The notes below the pieces were generated by a model. The model saw only the letters and a program-made list of their open reading frames with translations, was not told where the DNA came from and did no database searches. From Nostoc sp. LPT (GTDB lineage Bacteria; Cyanobacteriota; Cyanobacteriia; Cyanobacteriales; Nostocaceae): 64,000 nucleotides of DNA. The first letter of the stretch is position 1. Every line of letters begins with the position of its first letter. This document shows, one piece after another, positions 26,621 to 35,786 of this stretch. The DNA is taken from assembly GCF_017115165.1 (NCBI RefSeq), contig NZ_JABXKF010000023.1:1-64000 (forward strand), given 5' to 3'. The position numbers and the translations under genes are program-made.

Positions 26621-27544
26621 TTACGGCAATTCTACCGAAGTTGGTTTAGCGATATGTGGCAAACCCCAACCTAATTTTTCTCGCAAAATTCGGAAAAACT
26701 CAGGCGGTTGTAGGCGAATAAATCTGGCACTATATTGCGATCGCTCCATATATACTCGATCTTCTGGTAATATATAGCACCCTCCATTCCCATCTACTAC
26801 CATTACCAGCCGAGGGATATTGACTGGGTAAATATTGACCGATTCAGTATCTGGAAATACCAATGCTCTAGAAGCTAGGGAATGGGGACAAATTGGTACT
26901 AGCTGTAAAACAGGTACGCCAGGAGTCACCACTGGCCCACCAGCACTCAATGAGTAAGCTGTAGAACCAGTAGGCGTAGAAACAATCACACCATCTGCGG
27001 CAATATCTACTGGTGCATGACGCCCTATGGCAATTTCAAAATGGCACATAGAGGTCAAAGGTTCCCGGTGTAGCACCATTTCATTCAAGCATAGGGCTTC
27101 CCATAGCACTGAATCATCCCGAAACACTTTGACAGTGAGCATAGCTCGTTCTTCAATTTCATACTCACCTGCCATCGCCTGTTCTAGCGCTTGGGGCAAT
27201 TGATTCAGAAAAGTTTCTGTCAAAAATCCCATGTGGCCGGTATTCACTGTTAATAGTGGAATACCACAAGGGGCTACTTGACGAGACGCTGCTAGAACAG
27301 TCCCGTCTCCCCCTAATACCACTGCAAACTCCATATCTGAGTCAAAACCAGGGGGTGTCAGACCGTCAATGGGAGTATGGCACACAGGACTCTCCGGGTT
27401 AGGGTAGCCTAGTATACCACCAATACTCGATGTGATACATACATTCCAACCGGCTGCGGTTAGCTTGTCTTTCAACTCGATAGCGACACGGCCCGCTATC
27501 GGTTTAACGTCATTGTAGATAATGCCTGCTTTCGGCACACTCAA
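26621..27544 (-). CDS. nadK: NAD kinase
   Basis: The 307-residue enzyme phosphorylates NAD to NADP. Motifs in order: [14 protein letters not shown] (the GGDG motif, about 77-90), [10 protein letters not shown] (about 101-110), [20 protein letters not shown] (the NAD-binding region, about 183-202) and a C-terminal substrate domain with VMVVDGNGG. Cyanobacteria have two NAD kinases; this one, with a long N-terminal insert ([18 protein letters not shown]), looks like the larger type. ATG at 27544. The downstream gene on the same strand is the response regulator 418 bp away, so it is probably transcribed alone. Confidence 0.95.
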   Translation of the reverse strand: MSVPKAGIIYNDVKPIAGRVAIELKDKLTAAGWNVCITSSIGGILGYPNPESPVCHTPIDGLTPPGFDSDMEFAVVLGGDGTVLAASRQVAPCGIPLLTVNTGHMGFLTETFLNQLPQALEQAMAGEYEIEERAMLTVKVFRDDSVLWEALCLNEMVLHREPLTSMCHFEIAIGRHAPVDIAADGVIVSTPTGSTAYSLSAGGPVVTPGVPVLQLVPICPHSLASRALVFPDTESVNIYPVNIPRLVMVVDGNGGCYILPEDRVYMERSQYSARFIRLQPPEFFRILREKLGWGLPHIAKPTSVELP

Positions 27545-27669
27545 ATATCCAAGTTTAGGCGATGCTCTGTATTATGTAATCGTTACACATTTTTGGTCAT
27601 GTAGTCATTAATCTAGAGTCTAAATATCCAGAGTCTAGAGTTTTACGACTAATGTCTGTTTTGTAATGA

Positions 27670-28668
27670 CTATTGACTATTGGCTTTTGAAGACTCTTTA
27701 AAAGGAGTTTTTTTCGGTTTCTGCTTTTTATTTTTATTTTTCTGGTAGTCTACTTCTTTTAGCTTCTTCATTATTCGGCTGAAGTACTCTTGTAGATAGC
27801 TTTCTAGAGTTGTGGTTTGTTGCTGATCTAAATCAAACACTGTATATACTTCATCCATTGAAGCATTTAACTGTTTACCACTAGCCAATACTTCTGTAAA
27901 CGCTAGCCTGTCTGCTACGTTCCATCCCCACTGAAAGAAACGCATTATGCCGCGAACAGCACGCAGTAAGTTTATTGGCATCCGCGTTACTCTGGCATCT
28001 TTTCCAGATAAGCGTTCGCACAGGTTGATAATTTCTTCTGCACTCCATGCACGAGTACCGACTACAGGAAAAGCTTGGTTTTCCGTTTCTGGTACACTCA
28101 ATGCTCGGATTGCAAACTTAGCAATGTCCTGAGTGTCCATATAGGCGATGGGAGAAGAATTACCTGTTACCCAAACTGGCTGTCCTTCCAAAATGGGAAT
28201 CCCATACTGACTGATTAACCCTTGCATAAATCCAGCTAGTCGCAAGATGGTATAATTCAAGCCTGACTCAGCCAAGAATAGTTCTGTACACCGCTTAATT
28301 TCCATTAGCGGCACTTCTGGATATTTATCGGCATCTAAAATAGAAAAGAAGATAAAACGCTCTACACTCGCTGCTTTTGCAGCTTGAATCAATGCTACTT
28401 TGCCTTCCCAGTCCACTTGTTTGATACTCAGTGAATCTGTAGGGCGAGATGTTGAAGCATCAATAACTTGGGTTACACCTTCCAATGCTTCGGCTAAGGT
28501 ATCGGGGTAACGCAAATTTCCGGGTACGAGTTCTGCACCCCATTCTTTAAGAAAAGCTGCTTTTTTACTGCTGCGGACAAGACAGCGTACTTTATATCCC
28601 TCATCGATCGCACGACGAGCCACTTGTCTTCCTAAGGTGCCAGTGGCACCAACGATTAATAATGTCAT
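27670..28668 (-). CDS. ycf39: Ycf39-like NmrA/SDR protein, photosystem II assembly
   Basis: The 332-residue atypical short-chain dehydrogenase has an N-terminal NAD(P) motif GATGTLGRQVARRA (about 7-20) and the NmrA-like pattern CLVRSSKKAAFL. The Ycf39/HCF244 group acts in insertion of chlorophyll into newly made photosystem II D1 protein. The C-terminus has a lysine-rich tail (KNKNKKQKPKKTP) not needed for the fold. The gene lies downstream of petM on the same strand, but a terminator separates them. Membrane association is likely in the family. Confidence 0.9.
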   Translation of the reverse strand: MTLLIVGATGTLGRQVARRAIDEGYKVRCLVRSSKKAAFLKEWGAELVPGNLRYPDTLAEALEGVTQVIDASTSRPTDSLSIKQVDWEGKVALIQAAKAASVERFIFFSILDADKYPEVPLMEIKRCTELFLAESGLNYTILRLAGFMQGLISQYGIPILEGQPVWVTGNSSPIAYMDTQDIAKFAIRALSVPETENQAFPVVGTRAWSAEEIINLCERLSGKDARVTRMPINLLRAVRGIMRFFQWGWNVADRLAFTEVLASGKQLNASMDEVYTVFDLDQQQTTTLESYLQEYFSRIMKKLKEVDYQKNKNKKQKPKKTPFKESSKANSQ

Positions 28669-28782
28669 GAGGGTTGTAATAAATTTTAATGTTTTATGAA
28701 AATAATGTTATCAGAATAACCTATGCAAACAAAAGTTTACATCTTTTCTCAGAAAATCAATTTATTTGGATAGACTTATGGG

Positions 28783-28817
28783 AAAAAAGCTGTCCGATTA
28801 ACGGACAAGCTTTTTTT
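28783..28817 (-). terminator. Terminator between petM and ycf39
   Basis: Arms AAAAAAGCTGTCCG and CGGACAAGCTTTTTTT form a stem with one bulged base. Read on the minus strand it follows petM by about 80 bp and ends in a T run. Confidence 0.85.
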
Positions 28818-28900
28818 CTCATTTCGATGAAAAAGTTAGTAGGGAATGGGGAGTGGGGAGAATAATAACTCTTAATTCTTAACTCAGCACTCAGTACTAA

Positions 28901-29005
28901 TTATTCTTCTGTGCCCTGAATTTTCAGTAACAACGCGCCTAAGCCCCAGCCCACGAAGATTAAACCGAAAGATAATAGAGCTGCATTCAAAATTTCGCCG
29001 CCCAT
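28901..29005 (-). CDS. petM: Cytochrome b6-f complex subunit 7 (PetM)
   Basis: A 34-residue single-span membrane protein: [20 protein letters not shown], then [11 protein letters not shown] and EE. This is the full, highly conserved PetM sequence, a small subunit of the cytochrome b6-f complex in the thylakoid membrane. The ATG at 29005 is preceded by AAGGAGAA at proper spacing. It stands alone on the minus strand, divergent from pdxA, and ends at a terminator. Confidence 0.96.
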   Translation of the reverse strand: MGGEILNAALLSFGLIFVGWGLGALLLKIQGTEE

Positions 29006-29211
29006 TGGTGTGATTCTCCTTATGCAAAGTGGTGTGTAAACTAGGTCTACCAGAAGCTTTTCAATAATTGCTGTAGGATTAGACCTGTGTAAATAATTTT
29101 AAACTAGTTTAGCAGGTAATCCCTACTGGTTCGGGGGGCAATCCCTACTCTTTCCAGAAGGAAGATGGGGAAATTGGGAAATTTTGATGATAATAATTAT
29201 GAAGAGATTTT

Positions 29212-30303
29212 ATGTATCCAAATAATCAAGCTAGTTTAATAAATTTTGTTAAAGAGAATCGTCCGCGTTTGGCGCTGACGCTGGGAGATCCAGCGGGGAT
29301 TGGGCCGGAGGTGATTTTGAAAGCTTTAACTGATCCAGAAATTTGTCAAAAATATGACGTTACAGTAGTGGGTAACGGAGATTTGCTCACACAGATTTAT
29401 CACAAACTGAATTTAACTGAGAATTTAGTAGCTTTGGCAAATCCAGATGAGTTGTCAGTCAGCGATGTGCAGTTGGATGGAAAAATTAAAGATCGAATTA
29501 TTTCAGGAATAGGTAATGCAGCCAGTGGTGCGGCTAGTTTTGCATATATGGAATATGCGATCGCCGAAACACTGGCTGGTAAATTTGATGGTATTGTCAC
29601 AGGGCCGATCGCTAAATCTGCTTGGAAAGCCGCAGGATATAATTATCCAGGGCAAACGGAACTTTTGGCACAAAAATCAGGTGTTGACCGTTTTGGGATG
29701 TTATTCGTAGCGCGATCACCTCATACTGATTGGACACTCCGCGCTTTACTTGCAACCACACATATTCCCCTACGTCAAGTAGCTGATGTGTTGACACCGC
29801 AGTTGTTGACACAAAAACTGGATTTGCTGGTGGAGTGCTTGGAGAAAGATTTTGGTATATATAGAGGGAGAATTGCGATCGCCGGGTTAAATCCCCATAG
29901 TGGCGAACAAGGACAACTTGGACATGAAGAACAAGATTGGTTAATTCCCTGGTTAGAGCAAGAGCGACAAAAGCGACCACAATTGCAGTTAGATGGGCCA
30001 ATACCGCCAGATACAATGTGGGTTAAACCTGGTCAAGCTTGGTATGGAAATTCTTTAGTAGAAAATCCTGCTGATGGCTACTTGGCACTTTACCACGACC
30101 AAGGCTTAATTCCTGTGAAGCTGATGGCGTTTGATCGAGCAGTTAATACTTCTATAGGTCTTCCTTTTGTTCGGACTTCACCCGATCACGGAACAGCGTT
30201 TGATATTGCGGGTAAAGGAATTGCTGATGCTACGAGTATGAAAGCAGCTATACATTTAGCGGCTGAGTTGGTTAGTCAAAGATTGGCGGTGGATTGTAGT
30301 TAA
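29212..30303 (+). CDS. pdxA: 4-hydroxythreonine-4-phosphate dehydrogenase
   Basis: The 363-residue NAD-dependent enzyme works in pyridoxal 5'-phosphate biosynthesis. [20 protein letters not shown] (about 18-37) is the family start, with an N-terminal leader of about 16 residues that could be shorter if a later start is used. [36 protein letters not shown] (metal histidine) and [13 protein letters not shown] complete the set. The presence of pdxA points to the DXP-dependent route. It is divergent from petM; the small-gene pair downstream may be in the same transcript. Confidence 0.95.
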   Translation: MYPNNQASLINFVKENRPRLALTLGDPAGIGPEVILKALTDPEICQKYDVTVVGNGDLLTQIYHKLNLTENLVALANPDELSVSDVQLDGKIKDRIISGIGNAASGAASFAYMEYAIAETLAGKFDGIVTGPIAKSAWKAAGYNYPGQTELLAQKSGVDRFGMLFVARSPHTDWTLRALLATTHIPLRQVADVLTPQLLTQKLDLLVECLEKDFGIYRGRIAIAGLNPHSGEQGQLGHEEQDWLIPWLEQERQKRPQLQLDGPIPPDTMWVKPGQAWYGNSLVENPADGYLALYHDQGLIPVKLMAFDRAVNTSIGLPFVRTSPDHGTAFDIAGKGIADATSMKAAIHLAAELVSQRLAVDCS

Positions 30304-30342
30304 AAGTTCTTTGTTGCAATATTTACTAGGAGTAATGCTTAC

Positions 30343-30573
30343 TTGAATTTTGAAATTATCGGAGACATCACCAATATTGAAATAATTGCTGTTGGTAACT
30401 CCATTCGTGAACTAGAACGCTTGCGTAAAACTTATGGTTCAGGACGGTGGCGGAAACTTAAAGGCTTTGCAACCATTAGCTGAGACGACGGAAGCATTTA
30501 TGAAACTGAGTTACACTGGTATGAAGCCCACGGAATTGGTAAGAAAGAAATTAAAATAAAACGCTTTCTATAG
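30343..30573 (+). pseudogene. Small conserved gene interrupted by a TGA stop
   Basis: A 76-codon frame from TTG 30343 (AGGAG site upstream) encodes NFEIIGDITNIEIIAVGNS, RELERLRKTYGSGRWRKLKG, then FATIS, a TGA at 30481-30483, and DDGSIYETELHWYEAHGIGK with KEIKIKR. Both sides keep the composition of one small cyanobacterial protein, so the TGA is most simply a nonsense mutation. It sits 8 bp upstream of the next small gene, with which it would form a pair. A sequencing error is possible. Confidence 0.7.
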
Positions 30574-30581
30574 GAGTCGTT

Positions 30582-30815
30582 ATGCAGTCAGCGAACACAG
30601 AAACTCAATATGTTGTTTGCATTAGCAACAAAGATTATCCTGCTTCTTTAGAAATTCGGAAAATTTACCAGACTGTTTTTGATTCTGATGCTGTTAAGCA
30701 CCGAATGATTAGAGTTATTGATGAATCAGGTGAAGACTATTTATATCCTAGCAATTATTTCGTATTGATTGAATTACGAAAAGCGGTTGCAGAAGCTTTT
30801 TCTCTAGCTACTTAA
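30582..30815 (+). CDS. Small conserved cyanobacterial protein
   Basis: A 77-residue protein (YVVCISNKDYPASLEIRKIY, VIDESGEDYLYPSNYFVLIE) of unknown function, of a type frequent in cyanobacteria. The SGEDYLYP core looks like a short beta-barrel piece. The ATG at 30582 follows a TAGGAG site that overlaps the stop of the broken gene upstream, so the two are a coupled pair. Such pairs resemble toxin-antitoxin modules in size and spacing, but nothing else supports that. Confidence 0.75.
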   Translation: MQSANTETQYVVCISNKDYPASLEIRKIYQTVFDSDAVKHRMIRVIDESGEDYLYPSNYFVLIELRKAVAEAFSLAT

Positions 30816-31171
30816 AATTTAATTATTTGTTCCAATGACTCTAAAATCTATTTCAAAAAATAGCTGCTACTTATCACCAAATCAGTTTGTATCAACGTCC
30901 CAAATTAACGCAACTTATACGGTCAAGCCTCAGTAAAAGTATCTAGGTAAGTCATATCGTGTCCGGTTAAAGACTTATCATTTAGACCGCAGTTCTTACT
31001 GGGGGCAGGGAGCAGGGAGAAAGAGGCTTTTGCGCTTTTTGCACAGAAGCGGGAATTATAACTAATTAGGCGGACATGATATCAGATGCCATGAGAATTT
31101 ATAATTATTACCCCATGCATAAATGCACTCTTTTGTCTCCATTAATAAACAATGGTGTAAATACTCATTAA
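30816..31171. other. Intergenic region, nothing recognised
   Basis: No gene. The motif ATATCGTGTCCG (near 30954) and an approximate reverse match CGGACATGATATC (31072-31084) are about 120 bp apart and might form a weak inverted repeat. Confidence 0.4.
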
Positions 31172-31891
31172 TTACGAATTAGTATTCTCGTCGGGCGCTT
31201 CAAACTTGTAACCATAGCCTCGCACAGTTTTAATAAACTCCGGTATGCTGGGATCGACTTCCATCTTTTTGCGAAGCTGACCAATATGCACATCAACCAC
31301 CCGGCCATCTCCTACGTAGTCGCAACCCCAGATTTGTTGGATTAGTTGTGGACGACTCCAAGCCTGATTAGGATGACTTGCCAAAAAATGTAAGATATTA
31401 AATTCCAACGCTGTTAAGGCAAGGATTTTATCGTTAAGTGTTACCTCCCGACCCTCTGGATTAATTACTAGTTGCTTGAAAACGATACGTTGTGTTGGGG
31501 AGGGATTGATGTAGCGTATCCGCCTCAAAAGAGCTTCTACTCTAACTTCAACTTCTGCAAGACTAAATGGTTTAGTCATGAAATCATCAGCACCTGCGCT
31601 TAAGATTTTAATTTTATCAGCCTCGTCAGTCCTACTAGTCAGTATCAGCACTAAGACGTTAGTACGACTCTGCATTTCTTGGCAAAGATTATAACCAGTA
31701 ACATCCGGCAAATTCCAATCTAGAATTACTAAAGCTGGGTTGAATTGCTCAAACAACGATAAGGCAGTCCTACCATCTGCTGCCGACTCTATTTGATATT
31801 TCCGGCTTAAAAAACGATATACAAGATTTCGGACGCCGAAGTCGTCATCAACGATCAGAATTTTGGGAGTAGTAGCAGTAACCATAACCAT
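31172..31891 (-). CDS. OmpR/PhoB-family response regulator
   Basis: The 239-residue protein has a canonical receiver (about 9-123: ILIVDDDFGVRNLV, phosphoacceptor in LVILDWNLPDVTGY, lysine in FMTKPFS) and a winged-helix domain (about 135-232: LTALEFNILHFLASHPNQAW, VVDVHIGQLRKKME, VRGYGYKFEAP). All phosphorylation residues are intact, unlike the regulator at 25516. No sensor kinase is nearby, so it is an orphan. Which process it controls cannot be read from the sequence. Confidence 0.93.
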   Translation of the reverse strand: MVMVTATTPKILIVDDDFGVRNLVYRFLSRKYQIESAADGRTALSLFEQFNPALVILDWNLPDVTGYNLCQEMQSRTNVLVLILTSRTDEADKIKILSAGADDFMTKPFSLAEVEVRVEALLRRIRYINPSPTQRIVFKQLVINPEGREVTLNDKILALTALEFNILHFLASHPNQAWSRPQLIQQIWGCDYVGDGRVVDVHIGQLRKKMEVDPSIPEFIKTVRGYGYKFEAPDENTNS

Positions 31892-32531
31892 AATGCTGTC
31901 TATTGTAGATTGGGCGATTTACTGTTGCGCCAGTTTTACTTTACGTGTTTCTATTGAGAGTTTATTTACGCGCTTCTCTGCTGAGTACCATCGCTACTGT
32001 AGTACTTGTGTACATTTAATTTCCATGAAGCTTATGACAACCTCAGCCATTGTCATGCCGATAAAATTTATAATTATTGCATGATTATTGCATAATTTTA
32101 AATTTGCATTGTATAATGTTAGATTTTTTTTTTGCATTTTGGATAAGTGTAATTAAAACCCATCTCTGTAACCGCCAATAGTCAAAAGACACATCCAGAA
32201 GCAACGGCAATTGCTACAACTTTAAAAGAGTAACGCACTCCTTGATTAATTAGGTCTCTATAAAGGCTTACAAACTAACTTATCAGCCAATCTAGGTTCT
32301 CAAGTCCTACTTACTCGACTGTACTATAACCAATACATATGTTTTCTTGAAGAAGGTCTACGAAAATCTACGCTGGTGCATTTACATGTAGCTGCCCTCT
32401 TAAGCATATACTATACTACAAGTTTCAGTTTAGAGACTATGACAAGCCCATGACTGAAAGCATCCCCAGAAGGCATATAGGGCAGCAAAACCAGCTTTAA
32501 CAGACAAAATCAACAGCAAAAAGAATTGCTC
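31892..32531. other. Intergenic region, nothing recognised
   Basis: About 640 bp without a supported gene, AT-rich, ending at a MITE-like element. Confidence 0.4.
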
Positions 32532-32675
32532 TATAGCAATCCTAAATGAGATTATGAAAATTTTTGTTATGATCGTGCTTGGTCATAAATCATTCGTCAT
32601 TTGTAATTACAAAGGACAAATGACTTATGACAGCCAACTCCAAAAATATTTCACAAATGATTTAGGACTGCTATA
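32532..32675. mobile_element. MITE-like element, copy 1 (144 bp)
   Basis: Ends are inverted repeats: TATAGCAATCCTAAAT and ATTTAGGACTGCTATA, differing at one base. The inside has a palindromic core (CATTTGTAATTACAAAGGACAAATG). A related element in the opposite orientation lies at 59267-59400. It has no coding capacity; the open frame over it is chance. Confidence 0.85.
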
Positions 32676-33023
32676 TGAGCGATCGCTGATATTAAAAAGG
32701 TATCAATTACTATATTCATCGCTAAATATTTTTCATTTTCAACTAATGTTTTTCTCGATTTATGAGTGATTTAATAAAATGAAAAATATCTAAATTACTA
32801 AAATATCAAAAATATAAACTTTAAATTATTTAATTAAATTTATCGGAAAAATTACTACGTATACTCTTAAATGGCATTATTTGCAATTTATGAATTGGTA
32901 GAAATCCTGGAAATAATTCACTCTATCTGAAGAGAGAGTTTGAGAATATTCATACTAGAGAAAGATCAATTAAATATCTTCAGTTCGCTAAATTGCTATT
33001 AATATCGTCAGTAAGGAAAAATT
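32676..33023. other. AT-rich leader of the rhodanese-LEA gene
   Basis: About 350 bp of strongly AT-rich DNA, no gene. GAAGAGAGAGTTTG (near 32930) is the only unusual piece. It presumably holds the promoter of the next gene. Confidence 0.4.
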
Positions 33024-33794
33024 ATGGTTAATAATTTAGTCGGCGGCATCATTCCTCCACAGGAACCAATAGAAGCACAAACTGATGCTCATGTCCTGAA
33101 GACTCGTTTGGAATGGGGCGAACCAGCTTTTACAATCCTAGATGTGCGCGATCGCACGACCTACAATGAAGGTCACATTATGGGAGCAATGCCAATGCCA
33201 GCAGATGAATTGGTAGAGCGTGCAGCAGCTTCTTTGGATAAGAGCCGTGATATTTACGTCTACGGAGCCAATGAACAAGACTCTGCCCAAGCCGCACAAC
33301 AACTGCGTTCTAATGGATTTGAGCATGTCTCCCAACTTAAAGGTGGTCTTGCCGCATGGAAGGAGATCGGTGGCCCAACAGAAGGGATTGTTGAATCAAC
33401 AACTCCCCCAGGTGCAGATGAGTATAATGTTGTAGATCGGCTAAAAACTCACCAAGAGCTTCAGCAAAAGGGTGGTACTAGCGCGACGGAAGCTGTTAAA
33501 CAGGGAGTCAGTAACCTTAAGGAAGGCATTAAAGAGGGAGCCAGTAACCTTAAAGAAAACATTCAAGAGGGAGCCAGTAACCTCAAAGAAAACGTTCAAG
33601 AGGGAGCTAGTAACCTCAAAGAAAATGTTCAAGAGGGAGCCAGTAACCTTAAAGAAAACGTTCAAGAGGGAGCTAGTAACCTCAAAGAAAACGTTCAAGA
33701 GGGAGCCAGTAATGTCAAAGAAAACGTTCAAGAGGGAGCCAGTAATGTCAAAGAAGGCATTAGTGAATCTAAAACTCCTAGAGACACTGAATAA
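33024..33794 (+). CDS. Rhodanese-like domain fused to LEA-like 11-residue repeats
   Basis: The 256-residue protein has a rhodanese fold at about 20-118 (FTILDVRDRTTYNEGHIMGA, and LKGGLAAWKEIGGP), but the catalytic loop reads YVYGANEQDSAQ, without the active cysteine, so sulfur transfer is unlikely. After a linker, residues about 158-246 are eight copies of an 11-residue unit (GASNLKENVQE consensus), encoded by 33-bp repeats. The pattern resembles group 3 LEA proteins, which form amphipathic helices on drying. A role in desiccation or membrane protection is inferred from the repeats only. The gene has no close partner. Confidence 0.85.
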   Translation: MVNNLVGGIIPPQEPIEAQTDAHVLKTRLEWGEPAFTILDVRDRTTYNEGHIMGAMPMPADELVERAAASLDKSRDIYVYGANEQDSAQAAQQLRSNGFEHVSQLKGGLAAWKEIGGPTEGIVESTTPPGADEYNVVDRLKTHQELQQKGGTSATEAVKQGVSNLKEGIKEGASNLKENIQEGASNLKENVQEGASNLKENVQEGASNLKENVQEGASNLKENVQEGASNVKENVQEGASNVKEGISESKTPRDTE

Positions 33795-33841
33795 TTCCAA
33801 TATTGGATCTTAGGCAAAAAATAACTTAGAAAGTTAGCGAA

Positions 33842-33965
33842 TAGACCTCTTGTATAAATTAAGCATAAGAACCCCACTTTGCCTTTGACTAACGTCAAAG
33901 TTTCTCCTCTTTGATAGCGAAGAGAGGTTAGGGGTGGGGTGTTAGAAAATTTTTCAAGAGGTCTA
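33842..33965. mobile_element. MITE-like element with TAGACCTCTTG ends (124 bp)
   Basis: Perfect 11-bp terminal inverted repeats TAGACCTCTTG and CAAGAGGTCTA enclose 102 bp containing a hairpin (CTCTTTGATAGCGAAGAG). Related ends bound the element at 60459-60742. It is non-coding and lies just after the rhodanese-LEA gene. Confidence 0.85.
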
Positions 33966-34105
33966 ATCTCGATTTTCATGAGCAGAAAAGTCACAATTCA
34001 CAAATGGAGCCGGAGACTCCGAAGCTCCGACCAGAAGACAGAATATTCTGTCTAGTGATATTTGTCCTCCAGATCAATAACTTTTGTAATAGGTTTAGGG
34101 TTTGA

Positions 34106-34735
34106 TCAGTGTTCAAACAAATCCTTAAATTGCAACAAATCTAAAGAAACTATCGTTGGAAGAAATTTAAAACATTCTTGAGCAATTTGCCAACGTTCTT
34201 CTCGTTTGAGCATTTCTATTAGCTTCTGCTGCACACTAAGCAAGTAGCGCACATCATTAGCAGCATAACTTAGTTGAGCTTCAGATAAACTAACGGCGTT
34301 GCCCCAATCAGAACTTTGAGAGCTTTTATCTAGTTCCACTTGTTCTAACTCTTGTACCACATCTTTGAGTCCGTGGCGATTTGTGTAAGTACGGGCTAAT
34401 TTACTGGCAATTTTGGTGCAAAAAATCGGCTCTGCCTGAATCCCCAGATTGGCTCGCAAAGTGGCCAAGTCAAATCTAGCAAAGTGAAACACTTTCACAA
34501 CATTGACTGCTTCCAAGAGTTTTTTTAAATTGGGAGCGTCAGCTTGTCCTTTGGCTATGCGGATTGCAGTCACTTTCCCTTCAAGATTGCACAGCTGGAC
34601 GAGACATAAGCGATCGCGCAACGGTAGCAATCCCATCGTTTCTGTATCAACTGCGATCGCTGTAGATTCTAAATACTGGCTGAGGGCTGCGTCACTGAGG
34701 TCGCGATCGCTCACCTGAAAATCTGGTAATGTCAT
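34106..34735 (-). CDS. RNase D-like 3'-5' exonuclease
   Basis: The 209-residue protein is a DEDDy exonuclease. Motif I is IAVDTETMGL (about 27-36), motif II is FHFARFDLATL (about 82-92), and motif III is YAANDVRYLL with the tyrosine and last aspartate (about 165-174). It lacks the C-terminal HRDC domains of full RNase D, as is usual in cyanobacterial short forms. It likely trims structured RNA such as tRNA precursors; a DNA substrate is not excluded. An ATG at 34735 is preferred over TTG at 34738. Confidence 0.9.
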   Translation of the reverse strand: MTLPDFQVSDRDLSDAALSQYLESTAIAVDTETMGLLPLRDRLCLVQLCNLEGKVTAIRIAKGQADAPNLKKLLEAVNVVKVFHFARFDLATLRANLGIQAEPIFCTKIASKLARTYTNRHGLKDVVQELEQVELDKSSQSSDWGNAVSLSEAQLSYAANDVRYLLSVQQKLIEMLKREERWQIAQECFKFLPTIVSLDLLQFKDLFEH

Positions 34736-34824
34736 CAATTGTTCAAAAATAATAGCAGTGTCCAGCAGAAAAAAGTCTTGTCAGACACTAGATTATTATT
34801 GTGCAAAAAAATCAGAAATTAAAT

Positions 34825-35373
34825 CTACCTAGTGCGAAAAAACATCTGTGTCAGGTAGACTTCGCCTTGATTATTAGTAGCAACACCAATTCCAGTCAGG
34901 TTGTAATTTCCTTTAAGATTCTTTAGGTGTCCGGGACTTTTGATCCAACCAGTAACAGCTTCCTCTACGGGGTTGCTATATCCCCGATTGAAAGCAACAT
35001 TTTCTGCTGCACTGTTATAGCGAATCGGGATAGCTTTGACTCGCCCTTCAAATCCCTGATGGCTAAATGGGGTTTTACCTTTAGCCATATTTAGACTATG
35101 AATTCTTGCCTGTCGAGTTAAATTTGCATTTAAGGTCAACTTTGGCAGCCCTTTAGAAGCCCGATATCGATTAATTTGGTCAAATACTGATTTTTCTAGC
35201 TCAGTAGTTTTAAAAGTAGGAGTCGATATTGCAACCTGACTAGAAAAAAGCGACAACAGCTTATTACGGGTGGATGTATTCGTAGAAGTATGATTTGGTA
35301 TCGGAGCAGTCGTTAATCCACTAGCAAGGACAAGCGCACTTAAAGCGATGCCAAAAGCAGTTTGTCGGAACAT
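34825..35373 (-). CDS. Secreted CAP-domain protein, copy 1
   Basis: The 182-residue protein has an N-terminal signal peptide (about 1-20) and a CAP/SCP-PR1 domain (about 60-180: VFDQINRYRASKGLPKLTLN, HSLNMAKGKTPFSHQGFEGR, AENVAFNRGYS, SPGHLKNLKGNYNLTGIGVA). The domain histidines and the glutamate are present. Bacterial CAP proteins are secreted and often lytic or stress-related, but their activity is unknown. It is a clear paralogue of the gene at 35787 on the same strand 413 bp away, the result of a tandem duplication. Confidence 0.9.
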   Translation of the reverse strand: MFRQTAFGIALSALVLASGLTTAPIPNHTSTNTSTRNKLLSLFSSQVAISTPTFKTTELEKSVFDQINRYRASKGLPKLTLNANLTRQARIHSLNMAKGKTPFSHQGFEGRVKAIPIRYNSAAENVAFNRGYSNPVEEAVTGWIKSPGHLKNLKGNYNLTGIGVATNNQGEVYLTQMFFRTR

Positions 35374-35786
35374 GGAGAATTGCGTAATGTGTAGAGATAT
35401 AAGACTTCTACTCTACCCTATTGTTCCAAGGATATATACCACAATACTGTTAAGTAATGATGAATTTAGGCAATTTGGCTACATCCTTTACAAGTAACAC
35501 AAACAATCATTTCCAATTGTCAGTATTTCAATAGGTCAGCTTCATGAAAATCACGGTTAATTTTGCTGATAATTTCAAATTTTCAGGAAATATCTCGCAA
35601 AAGCTTTGCTAACAGGTTGAAGTCTGGGGAATTTGAGAAAAACCTAAATTTTACCAAATCTAACGCTGTGTGCAATTTTTACTTAAACCTCATTTCTCAG
35701 CCCCTTGCTTTCAAAGCCTTTCTCTTTACCGGAGAGAGGAATGGAAGTGAGGTCAGAATATTAAATAGCACATTGCGTCAAACATA
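35374..35786. other. Gap between the two CAP genes
   Basis: No supported gene. It contains a dispersed repeat at 35688-35752. Confidence 0.4.
35688..35752. repeat. Dispersed repeat with inverted ends
   Basis: The segment begins CCTCATTTCT and ends AGTGAGG and holds CAAAGCCTTTCTC and GGAGAGAGGAATGGAAGTGAGG. A very similar block lies at 60548-60590 inside another element. It is a common Nostoc repeat. Confidence 0.7.

Noticed and set aside
30481-30483. TGA considered as a selenocysteine codon
   Set aside because: No selenium machinery or downstream stem was seen and the family does not use it; nonsense mutation is simpler.
32554-32769. 71-codon frame, and the similar frame at 59280-59471
   Set aside because: They lie on the MITE-like elements and read through their terminal repeats; no coding character.
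33510-33770. Repeats considered as a CRISPR array
   Set aside because: Units are contiguous 33-bp coding repeats without unique spacers; the same holds for both 21-bp arrays.
33441-33813. Long frames on the other strand and another phase over the 33-bp repeats
   Set aside because: Side effect of a stop-free 33-bp repeat; the rhodanese frame explains the DNA.
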